From Pantanalinema sp. GBBB05 (GTDB lineage: Bacteria; Cyanobacteriota; Cyanobacteriia; Leptolyngbyales; Leptolyngbyaceae): a stretch of 64,000 nt of DNA. The notes beneath the pieces are model-generated. The model was given only the letters and a program-made list of their open reading frames with translations. It was not told the DNA's origin and did not search any database. The position numbers and the translations under genes were made by a program. The stretch is from NCBI GenBank assembly GCA_016743235.1, contig VRZD01000025.1:1-64000 (forward strand), in the 5' to 3' direction. Positions 16,474 to 26,121 of the stretch are shown one piece after another. Positions within the stretch are counted from its first letter, which is position 1, and every line of letters starts with the position of its first letter.

Positions 16474-18309
16474 TTAGGCGATCGACGCGACTTTAACATC
16501 GTTCGTTGCCAGTAACTCTTGCAGTTCTTCAGAATCTACGGTTTCTTTTTCAACCAGCATGTCTGCCAATTGATCCAGGACATGGCGGTTATGAACCAGA
16601 ACCGCTTTTGCCCGCCGATAGGCTTGGTCTACCAGATTTCGGACTTCATCATCGATCGTGGCAGCGGTTTCTTCCGAGAAATCACGTTCGGCGGCAATAT
16701 CCCGACCCAGGAACATGTTGCCTTGCTGACGACCGAGCGCTACTGGACCTAAGCGATCGCTCATGCCAAACCGAGTCACCATTTGACGAGCTACGCGAGC
16801 GACTTGTTGCAAGTCGTTGGAAGCTCCAGTGGTGACTTCTTCTTCACCAAAGATCAGTTCTTCCGCAATCCGACCACCGAGGGCAACTGCCATCTGATTT
16901 TGCAGATAAGAGCGGGAGTACAAGCCAGAATCCATCCGATCTTCGCTAGGCGTGAACCAGGTTAAACCACCGGCGCGACCGCGAGGAATGATGCTGATTT
17001 TTTGCACTGGATCGTAGTCCGGCATCAACGCACCCACCAGAGCATGACCCGCTTCGTGGTAAGCCACTAAGGTCTTCCGCTTTTCGCTCATCACCCGATC
17101 TTTCTTCTCGGGACCTGCCAGGACGCGATCGATCGCATCATTGACTTCATCCATCGAGATTTCGGTCAAGTTACGACGGGCGGCTAGAATCGCGGCTTCA
17201 TTCAGCAGGTTAGACAAATCGGCTCCCGTAAAGCCAGGAGTCCGACGCGCAATCCGCTCTAAGTCAACATCCTTCGCTAAGGTCTTGCCACGAGCATGAA
17301 CCCGAAGAATTTCTAAGCGACCAGCATAATCGGGGCGATCGACCACCACTTGGCGATCGAAGCGACCGGGACGCAGTAGGGCGGCATCCAACACATCAGG
17401 ACGGTTGGTGGCAGCAATAATAATGATGCCAGTATTACCTTCAAACCCATCCATTTCGGTGAGTAACTGGTTGAGGGTTTGTTCCCGTTCATCGTTACCA
17501 CCGCCAAGACCCGCACCCCGTTGCCGACCCACGGCATCAATTTCATCAATAAAGACGATACAGGGAGCGTTGGCTTTGGCTTGTTCAAACAAGTCACGGA
17601 CGCGGGAAGCACCTACCCCGACAAACATCTCCACAAATTCTGAACCCGAAATGGAGAAGAACGGGACTCCCGCTTCACCGGCTACGGCTCGGGCAAGCAG
17701 AGTTTTACCAGTTCCGGGAGGTCCGACCAGCAGCACCCCTTTAGGAATCTTGGCACCCACCGCCGTAAAGCGATCGGCGTTTTTGAGGAAATCTACCACC
17801 TCATTCAATTCCAGTTTTGCCTGGTCAATTCCCGCCACATCACCAAACGTCACTTGCGTTTGGGGTTCCATTTGCACTCTGGCTTTGGACTTGCCAAAGT
17901 TCATGGCTTGGCTACCCGGACCACTCTGGGCACGGCGCAGCAGGAAGAACAAACCAACCAGCAGCAAAATCGGGAAGAACAGGCTGCTTAATGCCTTGAA
18001 CCAGAAGCCATCATCCTGAGGTGGAATGACTGAGATATCTACCCCATTTTTGGTCAGAGTATTAATTAGCTCTGAGTCATCGGGTAGATTCACAATCCCG
18101 TAGCCGCTGCCCTGCTGCACTCTGGCAATGCTGCGATCGGCACTGATTTGAACTTTGTTAATTTTATTTTCCTGAACCTGTTGCAGGAAATCGCTGTAGC
18201 GCAGTTTCTCTTGTCGGCTTTGAGGCTTATCAAAAAACGCTGTTGCCATCGAAATCACAACGATCGCAAGCAGGGTATAAAGCCCGATGTTTCTCCACCG
18301 CTTATTCAC
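16474..18309 (-). CDS. ftsH: ATP-dependent zinc metalloprotease FtsH
   Basis: A 611-residue membrane-anchored AAA+ protease. Two membrane helices (about 8-25 and 107-125) flank a lumenal/periplasmic domain; the AAA module has Walker A GPPGTGKT (196-203), Walker B IVFIDEID and the second region of homology TNRPDVLDAALLRPGRFDRQ. The zinc site is HEAGH (418-422) with a third acidic ligand in NDLQQVARVA. It forms hexamers that remove damaged membrane proteins, in cyanobacteria notably photosystem subunits. The MNKRWRNIGLY start and overall sequence fit the slr1604 (FtsH3) type, which is essential in Synechocystis and works with FtsH1 or FtsH2. It lies downstream of the cysteine desulfurase gene on the same strand. 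Confidence 0.97.
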   Translation of the reverse strand: MNKRWRNIGLYTLLAIVVISMATAFFDKPQSRQEKLRYSDFLQQVQENKINKVQISADRSIARVQQGSGYGIVNLPDDSELINTLTKNGVDISVIPPQDDGFWFKALSSLFFPILLLVGLFFLLRRAQSGPGSQAMNFGKSKARVQMEPQTQVTFGDVAGIDQAKLELNEVVDFLKNADRFTAVGAKIPKGVLLVGPPGTGKTLLARAVAGEAGVPFFSISGSEFVEMFVGVGASRVRDLFEQAKANAPCIVFIDEIDAVGRQRGAGLGGGNDEREQTLNQLLTEMDGFEGNTGIIIIAATNRPDVLDAALLRPGRFDRQVVVDRPDYAGRLEILRVHARGKTLAKDVDLERIARRTPGFTGADLSNLLNEAAILAARRNLTEISMDEVNDAIDRVLAGPEKKDRVMSEKRKTLVAYHEAGHALVGALMPDYDPVQKISIIPRGRAGGLTWFTPSEDRMDSGLYSRSYLQNQMAVALGGRIAEELIFGEEEVTTGASNDLQQVARVARQMVTRFGMSDRLGPVALGRQQGNMFLGRDIAAERDFSEETAATIDDEVRNLVDQAYRRAKAVLVHNRHVLDQLADMLVEKETVDSEELQELLATNDVKVASIA

Positions 18310-18450
18310 TGGGGTCTGTCCTCCTATATCAGGGTGCGGAGATATCTACAATTCTATCTATGTTAACTAATATTAACTTATCTGAGAATTGTGTGGGATC
18401 TCTACTCAGAACTCTGTTCACTTTCTCCATGATATTGCGCCTAATTGGAA

Positions 18451-18502
18451 GCGGGGGTGAGGAGATAGGGAAGATGAGGAATGGGGAGGAAGATCAGGGG
18501 AA
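18451..18502. repeat. Purine-rich short-repeat tract
   Basis: A G/A-only run on the plus strand (C/T-rich on the minus strand), built of irregular GGGGAGG / GAGATAGGGA units. It matches in style the tracts at 41375-41480, 54163-54206 and 54838-54890 and the heptamer-type short tandem repeats (STRR) known from filamentous cyanobacteria. It lies between the cysteine desulfurase stop and the ftsH start. Confidence 0.55.
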
Positions 18503-18505
18503 GCG

Positions 18506-19672
18506 TTAGACGCTGGAGAGTACGGGTTTGGGTTGCAGGCGTTTCAGCACCTGTTTTAAGACCATCGCTGTCCAGTCAATGTCAGCGTCCGTGGTGAAGC
18601 GACCTAAGGTGAGGCGAATTCCGGCAGTGGCGACCCGATCGCTATAGCCCATGGCTTGCAGAATCGGGCTAGGGGTAATTTTGCCACTGCGACAGGCAGC
18701 TCCGGCGCTAATGCCAATGCCTGCCAGGTTCATTTGGCGGACTAAAGCTTTGCCATTTAGAATTTCGCCATCGGCATGGCTGAGACAAAAACTGACATGA
18801 TGCGGTAAGCGTTGCCAGCGATCGCCCGTTGGCACTAATTCTGGGACATCTGCCAATTGCTCAAATAAGCGATCGCGGAGTTGGAGCAGTCGGGTCGTTT
18901 CCGTAGGGATCTCCTGAGCTGCCAGTTCAGCCGCAACACCAAATCCCGCGATCGCTGGTAATGCCTGGGTGCCGGAGCGCAAACGAGATTCCTGACCCCC
19001 ACCACCTAACAAGGGCAACAGCGAGACACCGGGACGAACATAGAGTGCTCCCGCTCCTTGGGGTCCATATAATTTGTGACTGGATAAGGAGAGCAGATCA
19101 ACTGGGAGTTGCTGCACATCGATCGGCAAGCGTCCGGCAACCTGCACCGCATCTGTATGAAATAACGTGCCATGTTCATGCGCGATCGCAACCAATTCTG
19201 GAATTGCTTGTACCGTGCCGACTTCACTTTGACCGTAGATGATCGACACCAACACGGTATCTGGCTGAAGAGCCGCGCGCAAGTCTAAGGGATTAATCCG
19301 TCCCTGCCGATCGACAGGCAAGCGGGTCACACGCCACCCCCATTGTTCGAGTAAGCGCACAGGCTCTGCGATCGCTGAATGTTCGATGCTAGAAATAACT
19401 ACATGCTGGGGAATAGCATATTGTCGCACCACACCCATCACCGCCAAATTATCGGCTTCTGTGCCCCCCGAGGTGAAGATAATTGATTCTGCTGGGGCAT
19501 TAATCAGCCGGGCGACCTGCACTCTGGCACGTTCGAGCACGATAGCTGCCTGTTGTCCCCACGTATGTAGGCTAGAAGGATTACCCCACTGCTCCGTCAG
19601 CACAGCTTGCATGACTGCGATCGCCTCTGGGCGAGTGGGAGTAGTCGCACTATAATCCAGATAAATTTGCAT
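18506..19672 (-). CDS. Cysteine desulfurase (NifS/IscS family)
   Basis: A 388-residue PLP enzyme that removes sulfur from cysteine as a persulfide for Fe-S clusters and thio-modifications. It begins with IYLDYSATTPTRPEA, has the cofactor-region HTDAVQ element, the PLP lysine Lys200 (LSLSSHKLYGPQGAGAL) and the mobile catalytic Cys327 (ISAGAACRSGKITPSP). The short loop around Cys and the RSGTQALPAIAGFG segment place it in the IscS-like class I. It lacks the fused domains of some relatives. Same strand as ftsH (about 200 bp downstream) and rpaB (76 bp upstream). Confidence 0.95.
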   Translation of the reverse strand: MQIYLDYSATTPTRPEAIAVMQAVLTEQWGNPSSLHTWGQQAAIVLERARVQVARLINAPAESIIFTSGGTEADNLAVMGVVRQYAIPQHVVISSIEHSAIAEPVRLLEQWGWRVTRLPVDRQGRINPLDLRAALQPDTVLVSIIYGQSEVGTVQAIPELVAIAHEHGTLFHTDAVQVAGRLPIDVQQLPVDLLSLSSHKLYGPQGAGALYVRPGVSLLPLLGGGGQESRLRSGTQALPAIAGFGVAAELAAQEIPTETTRLLQLRDRLFEQLADVPELVPTGDRWQRLPHHVSFCLSHADGEILNGKALVRQMNLAGIGISAGAACRSGKITPSPILQAMGYSDRVATAGIRLTLGRFTTDADIDWTAMVLKQVLKRLQPKPVLSSV

Positions 19673-19748
19673 GAGCTACCAGCAGATGGCGTTGTTTAGT
19701 CCTTATCCAGCATAGCCCTTGCCAACCGGTCTAGAGGACGCTACAAGG

Positions 19749-20486
19749 TTAAGCTTTCTCACCTTCGCCTGGTTCAATAATGCGCTGGAACAAGTAGCCT
19801 GTACCCCGTGCCGTTAGAATCAGCTCTGGATTGCTCGGGTCATCTTCTAATTTCGCTCGCAAGCGAGAAATATGCACATCCACTACTCGTGTATCGACAT
19901 GCCGCTCCGGCGTGTACCCCCATACTTCCTGAAGAATTTCAGAGCGCGAAAACGCTTCTCCCGATCGGCTGACTAATAATTCCAGCAAGCTAAATTCCAT
20001 CCCAGTGAGGCGAATTCGTTCATCCCCTTTATAGACCTGGCGTTTGTTGGTATCAATCCGGATATTATTAATGTGAATCACACCAGAACTGGGAATCCCA
20101 GAAGTCCCAGTTTTTTCGACCCGCCGTAACACTGAGCGAATCCGGGCTTCTAATTCTTTGGGGGAGAAAGGTTTGACGACATAATCATCGGCTCCCAGCT
20201 CTAACCCGGTGATGCGATCGGCGACATCACCTAGAGCCGTTAACATAATAATAGGGACATCCGATTCTTTCCGGAGCTCTTGGCAAACCCCGTAGCCATC
20301 CAGCTTTGGCATCATCACGTCTAAGACCACCAGATCCGGATCGGCACTGCGAAACGTATCCAGTGCTTCTTCGCCATCGGCTGCCGTAACAACGTCATAT
20401 CCAATCATTGAAAGACGAGTTTCCAGAATGCGCCGGATACTCGCTTCATCATCAACGACCAGAATTTTTTCCTTGTGATTTTCCAA
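19749..20486 (-). CDS. rpaB: Response regulator RpaB
   Basis: A 245-residue OmpR/PhoB-type regulator. The receiver has the acidic pocket VVDDE (Asp12-Asp13), phosphoacceptor Asp56 (VVLDVMMPKLDG), Thr in MLTALGD and Lys in YVVKPFSPKE; the winged-helix DNA-binding domain covers about 135-235 with LTGMEFSLLELL and HVDTRVVDVHISRLRAKL. It matches RpaB (ycf27), the essential cyanobacterial and red-algal regulator that binds HLR1 sites and controls light-stress and photosystem genes, acting with the kinase NblS. The kinase gene is not in this window. It is divergent from radA with a 445-bp shared upstream region. Confidence 0.95.
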   Translation of the reverse strand: MENHKEKILVVDDEASIRRILETRLSMIGYDVVTAADGEEALDTFRSADPDLVVLDVMMPKLDGYGVCQELRKESDVPIIMLTALGDVADRITGLELGADDYVVKPFSPKELEARIRSVLRRVEKTGTSGIPSSGVIHINNIRIDTNKRQVYKGDERIRLTGMEFSLLELLVSRSGEAFSRSEILQEVWGYTPERHVDTRVVDVHISRLRAKLEDDPSNPELILTARGTGYLFQRIIEPGEGEKA

Positions 20487-20931
20487 TTTGATCCACTCCT
20501 AAATTGATGCAAGCCTTAAGAGGATTTTTATGTTTAAATTTTCGTACTTTATCATTAAAGATAGTACCCCATTTAACAGTCTTGAGAGCGCGAAAATTCT
20601 CTTCCAATCAATCCTTTAAGTTTTTTTAAGGTTCGTTTGATGATTAGCGTTTAGCGCTCAACGAACTTTTTTGGATATGCCATCCCAGGCATTAGCAATG
20701 TCTGTTTCTGACCATGCAACTGCAACCTGGAATTACTGGAAAAGCCATTAGGAAATAGTCCTGTTCCACTACCTTGATTGCTGCCCTAAATCAATTGTGA
20801 ATTCAGTGGCAGATTGCGAAAGGTGGTTTTTACGGATATTTTTCACACCTTGGCTCAGCTGACTGGAGTCAGTTGATTTGATTGTTTCATCAACTGTCGT
20901 TCTGCATCTTAACTTACCTGCGTCCTCGAAT
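20487..20931. promoter_or_regulatory. Shared upstream region of rpaB and radA
   Basis: 445 bases without a gene. The half nearest rpaB is A+T-rich (runs such as TTAAGTTTTTTTAAGG) and probably carries the rpaB promoter and leader; the half nearest radA is of ordinary composition. I looked for HLR1-type paired GTTACA repeats, which would suggest RpaB autoregulation, and did not see a convincing one. Confidence 0.45.
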
Positions 20932-22410
20932 ATGCCAAAATCACGATCGCTGTACGTTTGTCACCAATGTGGGGCAGAATTTTCTCAATACTTTGGTAAG
21001 TGTCCTGCCTGCGCGGCTTGGAATACGCTGGAAGAACAGGTTGCCCCGGCTGCCACAACGGCAGCAACGGTACGAGCTAGCGCGACGGCAACTGTTGCTG
21101 CTCGTGCCACTAAACGCAATACTGCCCGCCCAACCACGGCTCAAGCCAAAGCCTCCCTGACCCTGGCACAGATTTCTGACCACCCCCAAACCCGCTTACC
21201 CTCAGGCTATACCGAACTCGATCGAGTGCTCGGTGGGGGCATTGTGCCCGGTTCCCTGGTGTTGATTGGTGGCGATCCGGGAATTGGGAAATCAACCCTG
21301 CTTTTACAAACCGCCAGTCGGCTTGCTCAAAACCATCGCATTCTTTATGTTTGCGCTGAAGAATCAGGGCAGCAGGTGAAACTACGATCGCAGCGGTTGG
21401 GAGTCACTCCCAAGCAAACCACGGAGCAGAGCACTGACGCCGATCTTTATTTGTTGCCAGAGATTGATTTGGATACGATTCTGGCAGAACTGGAAGCTTT
21501 ACAGCCCCAGGTGGCAGTGATTGATAGTATTCAAGCGTTGTATTTCAGCGCTTTAACGTCTGCTCCAGGGTCGGTTGCCCAAGTGCGGGAATGTACCTCC
21601 GTCTTAATGCAATTTGCTAAACGCCAGAACATTACCTTGTTCATTGTGGGACATGTGACGAAGGAAGGCGCGATCGCAGGTCCAAAAGTGCTGGAACATT
21701 TAGTCGATACCGTGCTGTATTTTGAGGGCGATCGGTTTGCCAGTCATCGCTTGCTACGCTCGGTGAAAAATCGGTTTGGCGCCACTCATGAAATTGGCGT
21801 ATTTGAGATGGTCGATCAGGGCCTCCAGGAAGTGCTGAATCCCTCTGAGTTATTTCTGGGCAATCGGGAAGAGGTGTCTTCCGGCAGTGCGACGATCGTT
21901 GCCTGTGAGGGTACTCGCCCGATCGTCGTGGAACTACAGGCATTAGTCAGCCCTACCAGTTACAGCTCACCTCGGCGATCAACCACCGGGATTGAATATA
22001 ATCGGTTGCTGCAAATTCTGGCAGTTCTGGAAAAACGGGTTGGCATTCCGTTATCGAAACTAGATGCCTATGTCGCTTCCTCAGGCGGCTTAAGTGTCGG
22101 TGAGCCAGCCGCTGACTTGGGAGTTGCCGTCTCTGTAGTGGCTAGCTTCCGCGATCGCGTGGTTAATCCTCGCTTAGTGTTAATTGGAGAAGTTGGTTTA
22201 GGGGGACAAGTGCGACCTGTTTCCCAAATGGAGCTACGCCTGAAAGAAGCGGCCAAACTGGGATTTAAACAGGCGATCGTGCCAAAAGGGCATACCTTAT
22301 CCGACCTAGGCATTGAAGTGATTCCAGTGGCGCGGGTAGTAGATGCCATCGCGATCGCATTGACGAGCAGTAAGGCAACCGAGTCAGAAGCCATTGCCAC
22401 AGAAGATTAG
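20932..22410 (+). CDS. radA: DNA repair protein RadA (Sms)
   Basis: A 492-residue RecA-like repair helicase. A C4 zinc finger (CHQCGAEFSQYFGKCPACAAW) opens the protein, followed by an Ala/Thr-rich linker, the ATPase core with Walker A GGDPGIGKSTL, Walker B VAVIDSIQALY, the family-specific KNRFG motif (LRSVKNRFGATHEIG), and a Lon-type C-terminal domain (DAYVASSGGLSVGEPAADLG). RadA promotes branch migration during recombination. ATG 20932 is preferred because the zinc finger starts there; an earlier in-frame start adds 18 unrelated residues. Followed by a hairpin terminator. Confidence 0.95.
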   Translation: MPKSRSLYVCHQCGAEFSQYFGKCPACAAWNTLEEQVAPAATTAATVRASATATVAARATKRNTARPTTAQAKASLTLAQISDHPQTRLPSGYTELDRVLGGGIVPGSLVLIGGDPGIGKSTLLLQTASRLAQNHRILYVCAEESGQQVKLRSQRLGVTPKQTTEQSTDADLYLLPEIDLDTILAELEALQPQVAVIDSIQALYFSALTSAPGSVAQVRECTSVLMQFAKRQNITLFIVGHVTKEGAIAGPKVLEHLVDTVLYFEGDRFASHRLLRSVKNRFGATHEIGVFEMVDQGLQEVLNPSELFLGNREEVSSGSATIVACEGTRPIVVELQALVSPTSYSSPRRSTTGIEYNRLLQILAVLEKRVGIPLSKLDAYVASSGGLSVGEPAADLGVAVSVVASFRDRVVNPRLVLIGEVGLGGQVRPVSQMELRLKEAAKLGFKQAIVPKGHTLSDLGIEVIPVARVVDAIAIALTSSKATESEAIATED

Positions 22411-22490
22411 GGCACTTTAGACCGCTCTACATTCGCGCAGCTGAGGCAAGTGAGCCGCCGCCTTCCATTGCCTGGGCGAACAGATAATAA

Positions 22491-22529
22491 TTCTTTTAAG
22501 CTTGGGCAAGCTTAAGAAAGCTGTTTTTT
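22491..22529 (+). terminator. Probable rho-independent terminator of radA
   Basis: The arms TTAAGCTT and AAGCTTAA, with further pairing outside them, close a 4-nt loop (GGGC) and are followed within a few bases by TTTTTT (22524-22529). Confidence 0.75.
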
Positions 22530-22545
22530 CCTGCTTTTCCTACTC

Positions 22546-25500
22546 ATGGACTTTCACAAGTTTGTCAAGCATTTGCCCTCACTTGATCAACACTGGGCAT
22601 CGTCTGATACTCAACCCTTGTCCGATCGATTTCAGGTCATTTCGGAGCAACTGGGAGGAACAACACCAGCGGTACTTCAGTTGCTGAACGAGGCAGTTGG
22701 GGGTCTAGGGGCAGGTGAAGTGTATTGTGAAGTGGGTTGTTTGGCAGGTAGCCACTTGATTGGGGCATTGTTAGACCATCCTGACCAGATGGCATATGCC
22801 ATTGAAAGTCCAACTCGAATTAATGAAGATGACATTGCCGATCGGCTAATCCCAGCCCTCTCAGCTTTTGGCATGACCGAGCAGGTATTTTTTTGCTATC
22901 AGGCAACAGACACCTTTTTTGCCGATCTGCAAGCCGCTGAGTTAGACGATCGCATCGGCGTTTATTTCTACAATGGCGCTACCGATTATCGATCGGTATT
23001 TATGGGACTGTTGCTCGCTCAACCATTTCTTGCTGAACAGGCATTAATCGTGGTTGGTCAGGCAGACTCCTTAATGACGCGTCAAGCAATCCGAGACTTT
23101 TTAGCTACTCATACGCAGGCACACTTGTTATTAGATCTATCGCCAAGCCAGCTTGAGCATACAGCCTTTGGGTATGGGCTGTTAGTGCTTGGTTGGGATA
23201 CCACAAGCGATCGACCGCCTTTAACAACTAATTTGCCGCTACCGGATCATCCTGAGGTAGTGGAAGCTATGCAAACATTAGAGTTACAACAACAAGCACT
23301 ACATATAGAAACGCTGAGGCAGGAAGCAGCTACGGCATTAGGGGAAGGACGCTTTGATGCCGCAGAACACCATTACCGCCTGCTGTTACCTTACGACGGC
23401 TATAACCCAGATGTCTGGCAAAACCTGGGAATGCTGTATCACCTGATGGGTAAGTATGAAGAGGCCCTGAATGCATTAGAAATTTCGCTGAACCTCGCTC
23501 CTAACAACCCGACCGTCTTGCATGTCAAGGGGCTGTCGTTAGAGCATCTGCACCGGGATAGCGAAGCCAAAGCGGCGTTTCGGCAAGTCTTGAACATCAA
23601 TCCGGTCTATGGAGATAGCTTAATTAGCCTGGGTGAGTTACTCATTCAATGCGAGTCATTCGATGAAGCAGCAGACTGGTTTCGGCAAGCGATCGCGACG
23701 GTTCCTCACGCATCGGCTGGATATGCAGGTCTGGGCAAGGTGTTACTCAAGCAAGGACAGCCAGAGGCAGCCATTCCGGAATTGCTGAAGGTCGTCAAAA
23801 TCAGCCCGGATCAGATTGAAGGATGGCAAAGTCTTGAGGAGGCTTATCAAGCGATCGGTCAATCTGACCAAGCACACCTGTGTACGGTATTTAGTCTGGC
23901 TTATCAGAACAAGCATCAGGAAGCGGTAGAAGCATTTCTTGCCCATTTTACAATCGACCAAATTGAAACCTATAGCGACTGCCTATTGCTCCACAACTGT
24001 TTCTTCCAATGCGGCATGATGCCAGAGTCGATCCAGATAATCGAGCGAGCCGCCGCTCTACGACCCGATGATCAATTTTTGCAACTTGCCCCCAACTTCG
24101 TCCTACCAGCGATTTATATGGATCCAGGGGAGATGGCTAGCTACTATCAGCGTTACCGAGCAGCGTATCAGCACTTGCAACAACTGATGAGCACGGCTGA
24201 CGCTGAATCAGCTCCGCTGCAAGTAAAAGCCGTTGAAAATTTTACTAACTTCTATCTGGCCTATCAGGGGCAGGGCGATCGCGACATTTATGCCTGCTAT
24301 GGCAACTTACTGCACCAAGTCACTACGGAAAACCATCTCACCTTGAGGCTCCCGGTGCCCATGCCACCCCTCAGTGCCTCGGGAAAAATTCGGATTGCTT
24401 ACATTGCCGAATCCCTAGGAAATAATAGTGATAGCCGTTGGGCGATTGGTTGGCTAAAAAACCACGATCGCAACCAGTTCGAGATTTACTGTTACAGCGT
24501 TGCGAGCAATGCCGATCTACGAACTCAACAATTCCGGCTACTCAGCGATGCGTTTTATCATCTACCAGCCGACCTCAATGCCATTTGCGATCGCATTTTA
24601 ACGGACCAACCCCATATTCTGGTCTTTTTGGCACTAGGAAATCGAGCCAAGATTAATACGATCGCCGCCTTACGGTTAGCGCCCATTCAATGTAGTACTT
24701 GGGGACATCCTGTAACTTCAGGGCTACCCACGATCGATTACTATCTTTCTGGCGATTTAATGGAACCAGAAAATGCCCAGGAACACTATACCGAACAGTT
24801 AGTTCGCCTGCCCAACCTTGGTCTGTCCTATCCTCATCCCCAGTTACCAGCACCAACCAAGACCCGGACTGATTTTGGACTCCGACCAGATGCCATACTT
24901 TATTTATCCTGCCAGTTAGTCTTTAAGTACTTACCTCAGCACGACGCTCTATTTCCAGCCATTGCTCGTCGAGTTCCCAATGCCCAATTTGTCTTCGTCA
25001 TTCGTTCAACCTTAACGAACCAAATTAATCCCAACTTAGAACAGCAGTTTCATCAACGATTAGAGCAAGCCTTTGCTAACGCTGGCTTGAACATGGCGGA
25101 TCACTGTGTTTTCTTGCCTGGACAAGATCTACCTGGCTATGCCAGCCTATTGCACTGTGTAGACGTATTCCTGGACACGATCGGATTTTCAGGCGGGCAT
25201 ACGACCTTTGACGCGATCGCGTGTCATCTGCCAGTGGTTACCTGTGCCGGGAACTTGATGCGCGGGCGGCAATCGTATGCTGCCCTGAAGTTACTAGGTG
25301 TCACGGATACTATTACTAATACAGAAGAGGAATATCTCAATGTTGCGGTGAGGCTAGGGCTAGAGCCACAATGGCGCCAGCAAATTGCCCAGCGCATGGC
25401 AGCGGCACAAGCCAATTTGTTTGAGGACACTGCCTGTGTCAAAGGACTGGAAGACTTTTACACACAAGCGGTAGCCGCTCGACTAGCAAACTCCCCATTT

Positions 25501-26079
25501 ACGTCTGGTCACTTGTCTAACCAGGCAACCAAAGTGGTGCTGCATGTTGGCTGTGGTCCTTATCGCCCTAAGGGACTACCTGCAAGATTCCGGTCTCCCG
25601 AATGGCGCGAAGTTCGGCTAGACATTAACCCATCCGTACGACCAGACATCATTGGCTCAATTACTGATCTGAGTGCCGTTCCGAATGCCGCAGTTGAGGC
25701 AGTCTATTCTTCCCAAAATCTGGAACATATCGATGCCCACGAAGTGCCGATCGCGCTCGCTGAATTCTTCCGAGTTTTGCGACCAGGAGGCATTGCCGTG
25801 ATTATCGTTCCGGATATTCAACCAGTAGCTGAACAGGTGGCAGCGGGAAATCTAGAAGCCTCCCTCTATGTTTCTGATGCTGGTCCCATTGCTGCGATCG
25901 ATATCCTGTATGGGTTCAGACCCGCGATCGCCAACGGAAATCATTTCATGGCTCACCGGACTGCGTTCACTGGAGCCAGCTTGAAGCAAAAACTTCAGGA
26001 GGCAGGCTTCTATCAGGTGGACATTGAAACAGAAAAGTTCAATTTACTCGCAATTGCTTATAAGGCAAATTCCGACTAG
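22546..26079 (+). CDS. Methyltransferase-like / TPR / SPINDLY (GT41) / methyltransferase fusion
   Basis: A 1177-residue soluble protein of four parts. Residues 1-240 resemble a class I methyltransferase fold (VYCEVGCLAGSHLIGALLD). About 250-450 are TPR repeats (NLGMLYHLMGKYEEALNALE and following). About 614-985 form a SPINDLY-type O-GlcNAc transferase domain (IRIAYIAESLG; STWGHPVTSGLPTIDYYLSG; FSGGHTTFDAIACHLPVVTC). From 995 comes a second methyltransferase domain (KVVLHVGCGPYR, then YSSQNLEHIDAHEVPIA and FFRVLRPGGIAVIIVPDIQ). It probably glycosylates, and perhaps methylates, a surface glycan or protein. Where OGT has NHPTSH, this protein reads NNSDSR, so both histidines are missing; activity is therefore uncertain. 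Monocistronic. Confidence 0.88.
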   Translation: MDFHKFVKHLPSLDQHWASSDTQPLSDRFQVISEQLGGTTPAVLQLLNEAVGGLGAGEVYCEVGCLAGSHLIGALLDHPDQMAYAIESPTRINEDDIADRLIPALSAFGMTEQVFFCYQATDTFFADLQAAELDDRIGVYFYNGATDYRSVFMGLLLAQPFLAEQALIVVGQADSLMTRQAIRDFLATHTQAHLLLDLSPSQLEHTAFGYGLLVLGWDTTSDRPPLTTNLPLPDHPEVVEAMQTLELQQQALHIETLRQEAATALGEGRFDAAEHHYRLLLPYDGYNPDVWQNLGMLYHLMGKYEEALNALEISLNLAPNNPTVLHVKGLSLEHLHRDSEAKAAFRQVLNINPVYGDSLISLGELLIQCESFDEAADWFRQAIATVPHASAGYAGLGKVLLKQGQPEAAIPELLKVVKISPDQIEGWQSLEEAYQAIGQSDQAHLCTVFSLAYQNKHQEAVEAFLAHFTIDQIETYSDCLLLHNCFFQCGMMPESIQIIERAAALRPDDQFLQLAPNFVLPAIYMDPGEMASYYQRYRAAYQHLQQLMSTADAESAPLQVKAVENFTNFYLAYQGQGDRDIYACYGNLLHQVTTENHLTLRLPVPMPPLSASGKIRIAYIAESLGNNSDSRWAIGWLKNHDRNQFEIYCYSVASNADLRTQQFRLLSDAFYHLPADLNAICDRILTDQPHILVFLALGNRAKINTIAALRLAPIQCSTWGHPVTSGLPTIDYYLSGDLMEPENAQEHYTEQLVRLPNLGLSYPHPQLPAPTKTRTDFGLRPDAILYLSCQLVFKYLPQHDALFPAIARRVPNAQFVFVIRSTLTNQINPNLEQQFHQRLEQAFANAGLNMADHCVFLPGQDLPGYASLLHCVDVFLDTIGFSGGHTTFDAIACHLPVVTCAGNLMRGRQSYAALKLLGVTDTITNTEEEYLNVAVRLGLEPQWRQQIAQRMAAAQANLFEDTACVKGLEDFYTQAVAARLANSPFTSGHLSNQATKVVLHVGCGPYRPKGLPARFRSPEWREVRLDINPSVRPDIIGSITDLSAVPNAAVEAVYSSQNLEHIDAHEVPIALAEFFRVLRPGGIAVIIVPDIQPVAEQVAAGNLEASLYVSDAGPIAAIDILYGFRPAIANGNHFMAHRTAFTGASLKQKLQEAGFYQVDIETEKFNLLAIAYKANSD

Positions 26080-26121
26080 CTCAACTGCCATGCGCTATGA
26101 GCATGACTTCATAGTTCATGT

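Noticed and set aside
17405..18019. 204-codon plus-strand frame antisense to ftsH
   Set aside because: It is the mirror of a strongly conserved gene; its Ser/Thr/Pro-rich product has no domain pattern.
20487..20931. HLR1-type RpaB binding site upstream of rpaB
   Set aside because: No pair of GTTACA-like hexamers with the required spacing was seen in the region.
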